Shown in pieces: positions 24,139 through 33,739 of a stretch of DNA of 64,000 nucleotides. Within the stretch, counting starts at the first letter, position 1. Each line of letters begins with the position of its first letter. The stretch is from Lysobacteraceae bacterium. GTDB lineage: Bacteria > Pseudomonadota > Gammaproteobacteria > Xanthomonadales > Xanthomonadaceae. A model generated the notes under the pieces. It worked only from the letters and a program-made list of their open reading frames with translations. It searched no databases and was not told where the DNA came from. The stretch spans positions 1-64,000 of the forward strand of contig QBLY01000013.1 in the NCBI GenBank assembly GCA_003241895.1. The letters are read 5' to 3'. The position numbers and the translations under genes are program-made.

Positions 24139-26856
24139 ATGAATCCGCACGACGAGTCCAGACTCGCCGAACACCGCCACGCCTTCCTGCGCCTGCTGCC
24201 AAGGCGCGTGGAAATGATTGGCCGACGGCTACACCGCTTCCTGCAGGACGGCTGGGACATCAACGGCCTGTCCCTGATGCACCACGACGCCCACTGGCTG
24301 GGCGAAGCCTGCAGCCGCCACGGCCTGGACGCCGCCGCCAGCCACTTTGCGCAGATGGAGGCGCTGCTGGGCGAAACGCTGGAAACCCAGACCCTGCCCG
24401 ACCCGGGCCTGGGCGAACGCCTGTGGCACCTGGTCGAGGACATCGGCGACGCGGTGCCCTCAAGCGCGGAGCCCGGCACCGAAACCAAGGTCCCGCGCCA
24501 GTCCGACCATGTCGGTCGCGGCGAAACCCCGCCCGCGAACTATTGGCGCCGCTGGGGCGACGACGCCCCGACCGCGCAGGCCGTCCAGATCAGCGAGCCC
24601 GAACCGGTTGAAGAGCCCGAGGTCACCGCGCTTGAAGTCGCAGACGCGCCCAGGCCGGTTTTCGCGCCCCTGCTGACGCCGACGCCGGTTGCCGAACCGG
24701 CGGCCGAGGCGCCCGCGGCCCCCAAGCGCGCGGCGGAAAAACGCCGCCAGGCCAGCGCCCAGCCGGCGCCCAAGGCAGCGCCGCCCGCCGCCGCCCCGAC
24801 CGCACCCATCGGCGCCGGTATCCGCGTCTACCACCTCACCGAATACGGCCCGCTGTCGCTGGAGCTCGACCAGCGCATGGAGGCCCTGGGCTACGAAGTG
24901 GAGCTGCTGGAAACCGCCGACGAACTGCAGGAGCTGCTGAGCGCCCTGCCAGCCCAGCTCATCCTGGTGGACGCCGCTTTCAGCGACCAGCTCGAAGGCA
25001 TCGGCAAGGCCGTGCGCGAGGCCCGCGACCGCACCAAGGGACGGCTGTTGCTGGTGGCGCTTTCGCAGGCCGACGACATCAACCTGCGACTCACCGCCAG
25101 CCGTGCCGGGGTGGATTCGCTGGTGGTCGACCCCGACGGCGCTTCGGACGTGCTGCGCCGCCTCGCACTGCTGCTCGACCCGGGCAGTGAGGCGCCCTAT
25201 CGCATCCTGATCGTCGAGGACGACCGCAGCCAGGCGCTGTTCGCCGAGGGCATCCTGCGCAACGCCGGCATGGAAACGATGGTGATCCTCGAGCCGCTGG
25301 ACGTGCTGTCGTCGCTGCACCAGTTCCAGCCCGACCTGATCCTGATGGACCTGCACATGCCCAACGCCAACGGCATTGAGCTGACCGTGCTCATCCGCGA
25401 CCAGGACGCGTTCCTGCACACGCCCATCGTGTTCCTGTCGGGCGAATCGGACGAAGACCGCCACTTCGACGCGCTCGAGGCCGGCGGCGACGATTTCCTG
25501 TCCAAGCCCGTGCGCCCCAAGTACCTGATCGCATCGGTGAAGAACCGCGTGGCGCGCCACCGTGCGCTGGAAACCCGCCGCCAGCGCCGCCGCGGCAAGG
25601 ACCACGACACCGGCCTGTTCAGCCGCGAAGAATTGCTTGAATCGCTGGACGCGCTGCTCGAGGACGCCAACGAGCGCGGTCCCGGCGGCGTGCTCTTCCT
25701 CGAGATAGAAAGCGTGAACCTGCTGCGCGACCGCCTGGGCCTGACGTCGCTCGAGCAGCTGCTGGCCAGCGTAGGCAAGCTGCTGGCCGACACCGCCGGC
25801 CCCACGGCGGCCGGTCGCTTCGGCGACGGCAGCTACCTGATCCTGGACCACGAGCGCGACGAGGCCGGGCTTGAAGCCCTGGCCACGCAGCTGCGCGGCG
25901 CGCTGGTGCAGCACCCGTTCAACGTGCAGGGCCATCCGCTGAGGCTGCGCGTGTCGGTGGGCATCTGCGCCCTGCGCCACCGCTTCCACCACGCCGGCGA
26001 ACTGCTCAACGCCGCCGAACGCATGGCGCGCGAGGCGCGCACCAACGACCGCGGGTTCAAGCGCTACGAGCCGCTGAAGCCCACCGAAGCCGCGCGCGAA
26101 GCCTCGCTGGTGAACCAGATCCGCGAGGCCATCGCACTCAAGAACCTCGAGCTGATCTACCAGCCGGTGGTGGCCGTGGCGGGCAGCGACGACTCCCAGT
26201 ACCAGGTGCTGCTGCGCCTGCGCGGCGCCGACGGCAAGCTGCTGCCTGCCGCCGAAGTGATCCCGCTGGCCGAGCGCGGCGACTTCATCGTGGACATCGA
26301 CCGCTGGGTAGTGCAGGCGTCGCTGGAGCTGATCCGCAACCGGCGCGCCGAGGGTCGGCCGCTGCGCCTGTTCGTCACCCAGTCGGCGCTGACCCTGGCC
26401 GACCCGTCGCAGGCTTCGTGGATGAAGGCCGAGCTGAGCGCGCACGACGTGCCGGGCTCTTCGCTGGTGATCGAGCTTCGGCTCGAGGACGCGGTGGTGC
26501 ATGCCGCCACCGTGCGCCAGTTCTGCGACGCGATGGTGGACGACGGCGTGCAGTTCTGCCTGAGCCAGTTCGAGGCCGGGCCGAACATGGAATCGCTGTT
26601 CGACCAACTGCCGCTGAGCTTCGTGAAGCTGGCGCGCAAGTACACCGCCAGCGCGCTGTCGCCTTCGCTGCGCGACGAACTCAAGGTGCTGATCGACCGC
26701 TCCCACCGCCGCGGCCTGGAAGTGATCGGCCACGGCGTGGAAGATGCCCAGGCGGCGGCGACACTGTGGATGAGCGGCATCGACTTCATCCAGGGCAACC
26801 TGGTGCAGCAGGCCGACCGGGGTATGGACTTTGATTTCCAGCAGGCGGTCCTTTGA
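24139..26856 (+). CDS. Multi-domain response regulator with degenerate GGDEF and EAL domains
   Basis: A 905-residue cytosolic signalling protein. Residues 1-105 are helical and Hpt-like but with HWLGE in place of the usual HxLKG. A Pro/Ala-rich linker (~140-225) leads to a degenerate receiver (~228-347), then a normal receiver (~353-475) with the acidic pair VEDD and phospho-acceptor D404 in LMDLHMPN. The GGDEF domain (~488-646) reads FGDGSY at its signature. The EAL domain (~655-900) reads YQVLLRL in place of EALLR and lacks DDFGTG (LSQFEAG). Neither cyclase nor phosphodiesterase activity is expected, so it looks like a c-di-GMP-sensing or protein-binding effector comparable to FimX. The next gene, a hybrid kinase, begins at its stop codon. 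Confidence 0.88.
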   Translation: MNPHDESRLAEHRHAFLRLLPRRVEMIGRRLHRFLQDGWDINGLSLMHHDAHWLGEACSRHGLDAAASHFAQMEALLGETLETQTLPDPGLGERLWHLVEDIGDAVPSSAEPGTETKVPRQSDHVGRGETPPANYWRRWGDDAPTAQAVQISEPEPVEEPEVTALEVADAPRPVFAPLLTPTPVAEPAAEAPAAPKRAAEKRRQASAQPAPKAAPPAAAPTAPIGAGIRVYHLTEYGPLSLELDQRMEALGYEVELLETADELQELLSALPAQLILVDAAFSDQLEGIGKAVREARDRTKGRLLLVALSQADDINLRLTASRAGVDSLVVDPDGASDVLRRLALLLDPGSEAPYRILIVEDDRSQALFAEGILRNAGMETMVILEPLDVLSSLHQFQPDLILMDLHMPNANGIELTVLIRDQDAFLHTPIVFLSGESDEDRHFDALEAGGDDFLSKPVRPKYLIASVKNRVARHRALETRRQRRRGKDHDTGLFSREELLESLDALLEDANERGPGGVLFLEIESVNLLRDRLGLTSLEQLLASVGKLLADTAGPTAAGRFGDGSYLILDHERDEAGLEALATQLRGALVQHPFNVQGHPLRLRVSVGICALRHRFHHAGELLNAAERMAREARTNDRGFKRYEPLKPTEAAREASLVNQIREAIALKNLELIYQPVVAVAGSDDSQYQVLLRLRGADGKLLPAAEVIPLAERGDFIVDIDRWVVQASLELIRNRRAEGRPLRLFVTQSALTLADPSQASWMKAELSAHDVPGSSLVIELRLEDAVVHAATVRQFCDAMVDDGVQFCLSQFEAGPNMESLFDQLPLSFVKLARKYTASALSPSLRDELKVLIDRSHRRGLEVIGHGVEDAQAAATLWMSGIDFIQGNLVQQADRGMDFDFQQAVL

Positions 26857-26858
26857 CC

Positions 26859-29414
26859 ATGCAGCCAAACAGCCCCAAACCCAACGACGCGCTGATCGTG
26901 CGCTGGCTGGCCTTGGCCGGCGCCGCGGGTGCGGCCATCGCCGCAGCGATGGGCAACTTCAGCGACAACTGGGTCTGGCAGGCCCTGGCCTTGATCGCCT
27001 CGCTGTTGGCGGTAGCCGGCATTGCCGGCTTTTGGCGCGCCTTCCACCTGCGCAACCAGGCGCTGGCGCAAGCGGCGCAGCAAACCGGCGAACAAACCCG
27101 CGAAGTAAGCGCGCTGCAGGAAGAGCTGGCCCTGCACCGGCGCCTGGAGCGCGAGCTCACCGAAGCCAAGCAGGCCGCCGAGTCGGCGATGATGGCCAAG
27201 GGCGAGTTCCTGGCCACCATGAGCCATGAAATACGCACGCCGCTCAACGGCATCATCCCGATGCTGGACCTGCTGATGAGCTCGCGCCTGCAGCCCGACC
27301 AGATGGACATCCTGCGCACGGCGTTCACGTCGGCGCGGCAGATGCAGCGCATCGTCGACGACATCCTCGACTACTCCAAGCTGGAGGCCAACAAGGTCCA
27401 GCTGGAAACCACCAGCTTCAACCTGCGCGAGCTGGTTGATTCGGTGATCCGCCTGATGGAGAAGCCGGCCGAAAGCAAAGGCCTGCGCCTGAACCTGCAG
27501 ATCGACCCAGCCGTGCGCCTGGCCGTGCGCGGCGACCCGGTGCGCCTGCGCCAGGTGCTGACCAACCTGCTGAGCAATGCGGTGAAGTTCACCGAACGCG
27601 GTTCGGTGAGCCTGAGCGTCACCCGCCGCGGCGAGTCGCGCACCCAGCACGAGCTGCGCTTCGAGATCAGCGACACCGGCATCGGCATCGCCAAGGACGC
27701 GCGCCTGTTCCGCGCGTTCAGCCAGGCCGATGCGTCCACCACGCGCCTTTACGGCGGCACGGGCCTGGGCCTGGTGATCTGCAAGCGCATCGTGGACCTG
27801 ATGGGCGGCAGCATCGGCGTGGATTCCGAGCCGGGCCGCGGCTCCACCTTCTGGTTCGAGATTCCGCTCACCAAGGCCGCCGGCGACATCCAGGGTCAGC
27901 GCAGTGACCTCAATGGCGCCCGCGTGCTGCTGTTGAGCACCGACGCCGCGCTGCGCCAGCGCCTGTCGCTGGCCGCGCCCGGATGGGGGGCCACGCTCAC
28001 GCAAACCGACACCACCCAGGATGCGCTGACCCGCCTGCGGACCTCCATCAGCCGCGGCGCCGGCTGGAGCTTCGACCTGCTGCTGGTGGACCTGACCAGC
28101 GTGCGCAGCACCGCCATCGCCTTGCACCGCAACCTGCGCCGCATGCCCGAGCTCGAAGACCTGCGCGTGGCCTACCTGCAGGGCGATGAGCCCATTGCCA
28201 ACGAACTGGTGCAGGGTCCGCACGCCCTGCTGCTGTCGCGCATGATCGGCACCACCGAGTTGCGCAGCGGGCTGAGCAAATTCCTTTCCACCCCGGCGGC
28301 CACCAAGCCCGACGATGTGGAACTCATTGCGCAGGAGCGCACCTTGATTCCCGAGGCAACCGACGGCAGCGAGCCGCGCGTGGGCCGCCTGCGCGGCCGC
28401 GTGCTGCTGGTGGAAGACAACCCCGTGAACCTGATGGTGGCCCAGCGCCTGGTGGGCATGCTGGGGCTGCACTGCGAAACCGCCGACAACGGCGAAAAGG
28501 CGCTCGAGCGCATGCACGCCGGCAACCTGGACGTGGTGCTGATGGATTGCCAGATGCCGGTGAAGGACGGTTACACCGCCTCGCTCGAATGGCGCCAGCA
28601 CGAAGTAGCCAACGGCCTGCCGCGCCTGCCCATCATCGCCATGACCGCCAACGCCATGGCCGGCGACCGCCAGAAATGCCTGGACGCGGGCATGGACGAC
28701 TACCTGTCCAAGCCCGTGGACCGCCGCCTGCTGGAAGCCACCATCGCCCGCTGGCTGCAGAGCCACCCGCAGCCGGTGACGGCCCCCGTTGCCGCACCGG
28801 GAGTGCCCTCTTCGGCGCCAACACGCACGCCAGTACCCGGGCCTGCGCCGGCCCAGGCGGCGCCGGCGCCACGCCCGGCGCCACCGGTGCTGCCGCCGCG
28901 CCCGGCCTTCGCCGACGTGCAGCAGCGCCCCATCGTGCCCTTCCCGCCGCGCGCGCCCGCGCCCACGCCGGGGCTGGCCACGGGCATCCCGCCCGCACGA
29001 CCGATGCCGCCCGCAACCCCCGCGCCTGCGGCCGAGCCCTACAGCGACGAGATCCGGCGCGACGCCCCGGCATCGCCCCCGGTGCTGGCCAGCGACGTGG
29101 TGGACGAACTGCGCGCCGTGATGGGCAACGAATACCTAAGCCTGGTGCGGCTGTTCCTGGAAGACGCGCCCATGCACGTGCAGGCCCTGGAGGCCGCCGC
29201 CACCGCGAACAACATGGCGGCGCTGGTGGGCCCGGCCCACACGCTCAAATCCGCTTCGGCCAACCTGGGCGCCATGGCCCTGTCGGCCGCCGCCAAGCGC
29301 ATTGAACTGGGCGCCCGCCAGGGCGTGCTGCCCCGCCCCGCCGTCGCCGTCGCCGTACTCGAGTCCGAATACCGCCGCGCCGCCGCCGCCATGCAGGACC
29401 TGCTGAAAAACTGA
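26859..29414 (+). CDS. Hybrid sensor histidine kinase (HisKA-HATPase-REC-Hpt)
   Basis: An 851-residue phosphorelay kinase. Two membrane helices lie within residues ~10-60 with almost no periplasmic loop, followed by a coiled coil. The HisKA domain has H123 in [11 protein letters not shown]. The HATPase domain ends near 340 ([20 protein letters not shown]), followed by a degenerate receiver (~353-441). A true receiver (~513-637) has VEDN and D563 in [12 protein letters not shown] long Pro/Ala-rich linker leads to a C-terminal Hpt with H794 in AHTLKS. The general order recalls RpfC and BarA, but no rpf genes are present. ATG 26859 is used; a TTG at 26853 overlaps the preceding stop. It probably phosphorylates the REC-EAL protein encoded just upstream. 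Confidence 0.93.
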   Translation: MQPNSPKPNDALIVRWLALAGAAGAAIAAAMGNFSDNWVWQALALIASLLAVAGIAGFWRAFHLRNQALAQAAQQTGEQTREVSALQEELALHRRLERELTEAKQAAESAMMAKGEFLATMSHEIRTPLNGIIPMLDLLMSSRLQPDQMDILRTAFTSARQMQRIVDDILDYSKLEANKVQLETTSFNLRELVDSVIRLMEKPAESKGLRLNLQIDPAVRLAVRGDPVRLRQVLTNLLSNAVKFTERGSVSLSVTRRGESRTQHELRFEISDTGIGIAKDARLFRAFSQADASTTRLYGGTGLGLVICKRIVDLMGGSIGVDSEPGRGSTFWFEIPLTKAAGDIQGQRSDLNGARVLLLSTDAALRQRLSLAAPGWGATLTQTDTTQDALTRLRTSISRGAGWSFDLLLVDLTSVRSTAIALHRNLRRMPELEDLRVAYLQGDEPIANELVQGPHALLLSRMIGTTELRSGLSKFLSTPAATKPDDVELIAQERTLIPEATDGSEPRVGRLRGRVLLVEDNPVNLMVAQRLVGMLGLHCETADNGEKALERMHAGNLDVVLMDCQMPVKDGYTASLEWRQHEVANGLPRLPIIAMTANAMAGDRQKCLDAGMDDYLSKPVDRRLLEATIARWLQSHPQPVTAPVAAPGVPSSAPTRTPVPGPAPAQAAPAPRPAPPVLPPRPAFADVQQRPIVPFPPRAPAPTPGLATGIPPARPMPPATPAPAAEPYSDEIRRDAPASPPVLASDVVDELRAVMGNEYLSLVRLFLEDAPMHVQALEAAATANNMAALVGPAHTLKSASANLGAMALSAAAKRIELGARQGVLPRPAVAVAVLESEYRRAAAAMQDLLKN

Positions 29415-29468
29415 AACGGGGTCAGGTTCACTTAATCCGCTTTGCGGATAAGTGAACCTGACCCCGTT
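29415..29468. repeat. Long inverted repeat, GGGGTCAG family, copy 2
   Basis: A 54-bp near-perfect hairpin. Its outer arms read AACGGGGTCAGGTTCACTTA, and the inner part is a palindrome of TCCGC/GCGGA around TTT, with one extra A as a bulge on the left arm. It starts at the base right after the stop codon of the hybrid kinase (29412-29414). The outer 20 bases are identical to those of copy 1 at 884. Confidence 0.9.
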
Positions 29469-29488
29469 CCTGAGTTCCTGGTGTGAAA

Positions 29489-29514
29489 AAGGCCCGGCAT
29501 GTCTGCCGGGCCTT
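29489..29514 (-). terminator. Terminator of the subtilase gene (minus strand)
   Basis: A perfect 9-bp stem GGCCCGGCA/TGCCGGGCC with a TGTC loop is flanked on the left by AAAAA, which reads as a T-tract on the minus strand. It lies 26 nt past the subtilase stop codon. It may also stop plus-strand transcripts from the kinase, backed up by the inverted repeat at 29415. Confidence 0.85.
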
Positions 29515-29539
29515 CGGGTTTCAAGACGCTATTGCAGGA

Positions 29540-30931
<1,392 letters not shown>

Positions 30932-31045
30932 GTGCGAACAACTCCCCATCAATTGGTTGCCTGGTTCGGGATGGAGCCAGGGCGGAGCCGACGCTAGCCC
31001 GGAAGTCACGGGCCTGTCATGTTGCGATGCACAACACACTTTTAC

Positions 31046-31077
31046 CTGAATGAAATCCCGTTTCATTCAGAATGAAA
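31046..31077 (-). promoter_or_regulatory. Inverted-repeat operator candidate upstream of the subtilase gene
   Basis: A perfect 10-bp inverted repeat CTGAATGAAA/TTTCATTCAG with a 5-bp spacer (31046-31070) is followed at once by a third half-site AATGAAA (31071-31077). The three alternate in orientation, so two overlapping dyads are formed. The site is 115-146 nt upstream of the subtilase start, a suitable place for a transcription factor. The regulator is unknown. Confidence 0.5.
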
Positions 31078-31129
31078 ACGGGGTCAGGTTCACTCGTCCG
31101 CTTTGCGGCTAAGTGAACCTGACCCCGTT
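31077..31129. repeat. Long inverted repeat, GGGGTCAG family, copy 3
   Basis: A 53-bp imperfect hairpin. Outer arms AACGGGGTCAGGTTCACT are perfect, the next bases differ (CG versus TA region), and the centre is again CCGC-TTT-GCGG as in copy 2. On the minus strand it begins 6 nt behind the bacterioferritin stop codon, after AAAAG. It separates that gene from the operator of the divergently placed control region of the subtilase. Confidence 0.88.
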
Positions 31130-31134
31130 CTTTT

Positions 31135-31605
31135 TCAGCTGTTGATCTTGGTCTGCAGGTAGTTCTGCTCGCCCAGGCGGTCCATCAGGGCCAGCTGGGT
31201 CTCAAGCCAGTCCACGTGCTCTTCCTCGGATTCGAGGATGTCGGTGAGCAGCTTGCGGGAAACGAAGTCACCCGCCAGCTCGCAGTCCACGATGCCGGCC
31301 TTGAGGTCGGGCAGCGCCTGGTGCTCGAGTTTGAGGTCGCACTCCAGCGCTTCGCGCGGGCTTTGGCCGATGAACAGCTTGCCCAGGTTCTGCAGGTTCG
31401 GCAGGCCGTCGAGGAAGAGGATGCGCTCGATCAGCAGATCGGCGTGCTTCATCTCGTCGATCGATTCCTTGTACTCGTGCTCGCCCAGCTCCTTGAGGCC
31501 CCAGTTCTTGAACATGCGGGCGTGCAGGAAGTACTGGTTGATGGCGATGAGTTCGTTGAACAGCGCCTTGTTGAGGTGCGCGATGACCTTGGGGTCGCCT
31601 TTCAT
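31135..31605 (-). CDS. bfr: Bacterioferritin
   Basis: A 156-residue class four-helix-bundle iron store. From ATG 31605 it reads [31 protein letters not shown], with the ferroxidase ligands Glu in NELIAINQY, then E and H in DEMKHAD, and E/H in [11 protein letters not shown]. Heme ligand Met is in IDEMKHAD. It oxidises Fe(II) and stores it as a mineral inside a 24-mer. The frame is open 10 codons further upstream, but the usual start is the Met chosen. The bfd gene, whose product releases iron from bacterioferritin, is 112 nt upstream on the same strand. Confidence 0.96.
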   Translation of the reverse strand: MKGDPKVIAHLNKALFNELIAINQYFLHARMFKNWGLKELGEHEYKESIDEMKHADLLIERILFLDGLPNLQNLGKLFIGQSPREALECDLKLEHQALPDLKAGIVDCELAGDFVSRKLLTDILESEEEHVDWLETQLALMDRLGEQNYLQTKINS

Positions 31606-31717
31606 GGCTGGCCTCTGTTTCGTGTAGGAGCGCACAGCGTACCGGCATCACCGGCCGCATGCGGAAACAGGAATCGCTTTCGTTCGCGCATGGCTGGACC
31701 TGCCGGCCCGGCGGTGC

Positions 31718-31921
31718 TCAGGCCGCGACGGCGAACACCTTGAGCGGGAACGCCCGCGCGGTGCGCGCCTGGGCCAGCAGCTCCCCGGCCATCTCGCTGC
31801 AGGTGCCGCAGCCGCTGCCCAGCCCCGTGCGCATGGTCAGCTCGGTCACTGACGCACAGCCGGCATCGGCCGCTTGGCGAATGTCCTGGTCGGTGACTCC
31901 GTGGCAAATGCAGACGTACAT
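31718..31921 (-). CDS. bfd: Bacterioferritin-associated [2Fe-2S] ferredoxin
   Basis: A 67-residue ferredoxin with the four cluster cysteines in the Bfd spacing: C4 and C6 (MYVCICHGVTD), then C38 and C41 (GSGCGTCSEM). Bfd donates electrons to bacterioferritin heme to mobilise stored iron under starvation. ATG 31921 is preferred over 31960, because the predicted transcription start (near 31952) would leave the longer version without its start codon, and the family begins MYVC. A Fur-type box covers the promoter. The gene lies upstream of bfr on the same strand. Confidence 0.93.
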   Translation of the reverse strand: MYVCICHGVTDQDIRQAADAGCASVTELTMRTGLGSGCGTCSEMAGELLAQARTARAFPLKVFAVAA

Positions 31922-31958
31922 GGCGTGGGCCGGTCCGTTCGTAATGGGAACGGTTCGC

Positions 31959-31988
31959 ATTTAACCGTGAATGCGAATGATTGTCAAC
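31959..31988 (-). promoter_or_regulatory. bfd promoter with overlapping Fur box
   Basis: On the minus strand TTGACA (complement of 31982-31987) is followed after 17 bp by TTAAAT (complement of 31959-31964), a good sigma70 promoter. The -35 and spacer are covered by GTTGACAATCATTCGCATT (complement of 31970-31988), which fits the common gammaproteobacterial Fur-box form with a CATTCGCATT half. Iron-loaded Fur bound there would block the promoter, matching the role of Bfd in iron starvation. Confidence 0.7.
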
Positions 31989-32061
31989 TACCGCCGCGCC
32001 CCCGATCAGGCGGGGTTGGATTCTGCCCGCAGCGGGCCGGGCGGCGAGGCCCCACCCGGCC

Positions 32062-32619
32062 TCAGCGCCGCGCCTTGGCCGGCACCGGCGCAGTCATCAT
32101 CGCCTGCACCGATTCGCAGGCCAGCGGCACCGCGCCGTCCCCGGCCACGGCCCGGGCGTGCGGCGCCAGGTGGTGCAGCGCCCGCACATAGACCTCGCGC
32201 TTGAAGCTGACCACGTGTTCGGCCGGGTACCAAAAGTCCACCCAGCGCCAGCTGTCGAACTCGGGCTTGTCGGTGAGGTCGAGCTTGACCTCGTGCTCCT
32301 CGCAGTTCATGCGCAGCAGGAACCACACCTGCTTCTGGCCGATGCACACCGGCCGGTTGCCACGGCGCACGCAGCGGCGCGGCAGGCGGTAGCGCAGCCA
32401 GCCCGGCGTACTGCCAAGCACGTCAACGTGCTCGGGCAGCAGCCCGGTTTCCTCACGCAATTCGCGGAACATCGCCTCCAGCGGCGTCTCGTCGGTGTTC
32501 ATGCCGCCCTGCGGAAACTGCCAACCGTCCCGGTTGACCCGCCTGGCCCAGAACAACCGGCCGTCGCCGTGCATAAGCACGATGCCCACATTGGGGCGAA
32601 ACCCGTCCGGATCGACCAC
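32062..32619 (-). CDS. rppH: RNA pyrophosphohydrolase RppH
   Basis: A 185-residue Nudix enzyme that removes pyrophosphate from 5'-triphosphorylated RNA and so starts mRNA decay. The Nudix box [20 protein letters not shown] is complete, preceded by the RppH-specific start [14 protein letters not shown] and WQFPQGG. It is followed by [14 protein letters not shown] and [11 protein letters not shown]. The start is taken at GTG 32619, which places DGFRPNVG at the N-terminus as in other RppH proteins. The C-terminal ~25 residues, with an Ala/Pro-rich end, are not conserved. Confidence 0.94.
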   Translation of the reverse strand: MVDPDGFRPNVGIVLMHGDGRLFWARRVNRDGWQFPQGGMNTDETPLEAMFRELREETGLLPEHVDVLGSTPGWLRYRLPRRCVRRGNRPVCIGQKQVWFLLRMNCEEHEVKLDLTDKPEFDSWRWVDFWYPAEHVVSFKREVYVRALHHLAPHARAVAGDGAVPLACESVQAMMTAPVPAKARR

Positions 32620-32704
32620 GATCGGACTCCAAAAATCTACTGGGCCCAGACTGCCACAGGGGCGTGAAGGGCCACAAGCGGTGCGGGCAACCCAGGGCGT
32701 CGGA

Positions 32705-32733
32705 TTGACACAGGGGCGGGCGTGACCCAAAAT
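32705..32733 (+). promoter_or_regulatory. Likely promoter of tRNA-Met
   Basis: A consensus TTGACA (32705-32710) is followed after 17 bp by CAAAAT (32728-32733, four of six). A start near 32740 would give a short leader before the mature tRNA at 32766. No other gene lies downstream on this strand before the terminator at 32851. Confidence 0.5.
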
Positions 32734-32765
32734 TCCGTCCCCTGTCTGCAATGGACAGGTCGCGT

Positions 32766-32842
32766 GGCTATGTAGCTCAGCCGGTTAGAGCGTGGCACTC
32801 ATAATGCCGAGGTCGGTGGTTCGAGTCCACCTATAGCCACCA
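32766..32842 (+). tRNA. tRNA-Met (CAT), elongator
   Basis: A 77-nt cloverleaf: acceptor GGCTATG paired with TATAGCC (one G-T pair), D-arm GCTC/GAGC, anticodon stem TGGCA/TGCCG with loop CTCATAA (anticodon CAT), variable loop AGGTC, T-arm GGTGG/CCACC with TTCGAGT, and an encoded ACCA end. The body agrees with elongator tRNA-Met as in E. coli (GGCTACGTAGCTCAG start, CTCATAATG). The initiator tRNA (mismatched first pair) and tRNA-Ile2 do not fit this body. Confidence 0.95.
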
Positions 32843-32850
32843 TCAACGAG

Positions 32851-32873
32851 CCTGCGGATTCGCGGGTTTTTTT
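32851..32873 (+). terminator. Terminator behind tRNA-Met
   Basis: A stem CCTGCG/CGCGGG with a GATT loop, followed by seven T (32867-32873), starting 9 nt after the tRNA. From here to 33010 I see nothing recognisable. Confidence 0.8.
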
Positions 32874-33010
32874 ATGCCCCAATTCCGGCCCCGATATATC
32901 TACAAATAGCAGCTGGATTCATTCATCGAGGCCAAAGCAGGTCCTCGATTTCCTTTGAATACGCGATCCGCCGCGGCGGACCCACCCCGTCGTGGGTGTT
33001 GCCGTTGCGA

Positions 33011-33298
33011 TCATCCGGGGGGGTATGGCGGCAGATGCTGCGCGACCGCCGCGCAATCCGCCGCATCCAGGCGCACGGCAGGGCCGTATTGGGCCCGGCC
33101 CTGGAAATCACGGCCGGACCGGATGACCGCGAGCCCGCCAAACACGATCGCCAGGGTTGAACTTACTTCCTCGCCGCAGGCAGGGCAGGCCTGGATTTCC
33201 CACTGGTGGCCGCGCGAGGCCCACTCGCAGTGCGGGCAAGTCTGGACCAGCCCCCCGGATTCGCACTGGAGGCTCCGAAGCGGGTCAGGGATCGGCAT
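33011..33298 (-). CDS. Small hypothetical zinc-ribbon protein
   Basis: A 95-residue protein with two CxxC knuckles in its first half (TCPHCEWA and ACPACGEE), spaced about 18 residues apart as in a zinc ribbon. They are followed by a short hydrophobic stretch (LAIVFGGLAVI) and a Pro-rich end. I do not recognise the family. ATG 33298 is used; a GTG lies three codons upstream. It is isolated between the tRNA terminator and a broken HD-domain gene, in a stretch that reads as weakly coding, so it could also be a remnant. Confidence 0.45.
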   Translation of the reverse strand: MPIPDPLRSLQCESGGLVQTCPHCEWASRGHQWEIQACPACGEEVSSTLAIVFGGLAVIRSGRDFQGRAQYGPAVRLDAADCAAVAQHLPPYPPG

Positions 33299-33371
33299 GG
33301 CAGGCACTCCGGCGGCGGGCAGGCGTCAAGGATTCCAGTCCAGCGTCTCGCGGAGTGAGACGCGATGGCCA

Positions 33372-33647
33372 TCACCGCGCAGTCAGCCCAGGCCGGCGGC
33401 GCCACCGCGCAGTGTGGCCACGGTGCGCTGCATCACGGTGGCCGTGTTCGGCGCCGCAGTCTTCGATGACGTCGTGCAGCAGGTCGGCGATGGCCTGGTC
33501 TTCACTGCCGCCGAATTCGATCACCAGGCTCGACACGCCCAGCAGGTGGTAGATGTAGGGGATGCCCGAGCCTTTGCGGAAGTGTTCGGCGTGGGCCACG
33601 CGGGCGCAGTCGACGGCGCGGGTGAAGCGTTCGGTCAGGACGGTCAT
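33372..33647 (-). pseudogene. Truncated HD-domain phosphohydrolase (SpoT/RelA-like HD family)
   Basis: From ATG 33647 the frame reads MTVLTERFTRAVDCARVAHA and continues through KGSGIPYIYHLLGVSSLVIE to LLHDVIEDCGAEH, the N-terminal half of an HD-domain protein of roughly 190 residues. Right after the HDVIEDCGAEH segment the sequence turns into Arg/His-rich text (GHRDAAHRGHTARWRR) with no family resemblance and stops. No continuation is seen in other frames down to 33011. The catalytic domain is therefore incomplete and the gene is most likely broken by a deletion or insertion. A sequencing frameshift cannot explain the missing downstream part. Confidence 0.65.
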
Positions 33648-33739
33648 GGCGGCCTCGCGGGGTGGCTGGGACGGGCCCAGTGTGTCTGCCTCGCCTCTCA
33701 CGGATCGAGAGCCGCGCGCGGACGGGGTCTGCGCCGCGC

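Noticed and set aside
24460-26868. An 802-codon minus-strand frame opposite the REC-GGDEF-EAL gene
   Set aside because: Translation looks like antisense of alternating hydrophobic/charged codons and has no family signature.
32766-32842. tRNA-Ile2 (CAT anticodon modified to lysidine)
   Set aside because: The body sequence matches elongator tRNA-Met and not the tRNA-Ile2 pattern.
32923-33141. A 72-codon minus-strand frame next to tRNA-Met
   Set aside because: Arg/Ser-rich translation, no ribosome site, overlaps the better-supported zinc-ribbon frame.
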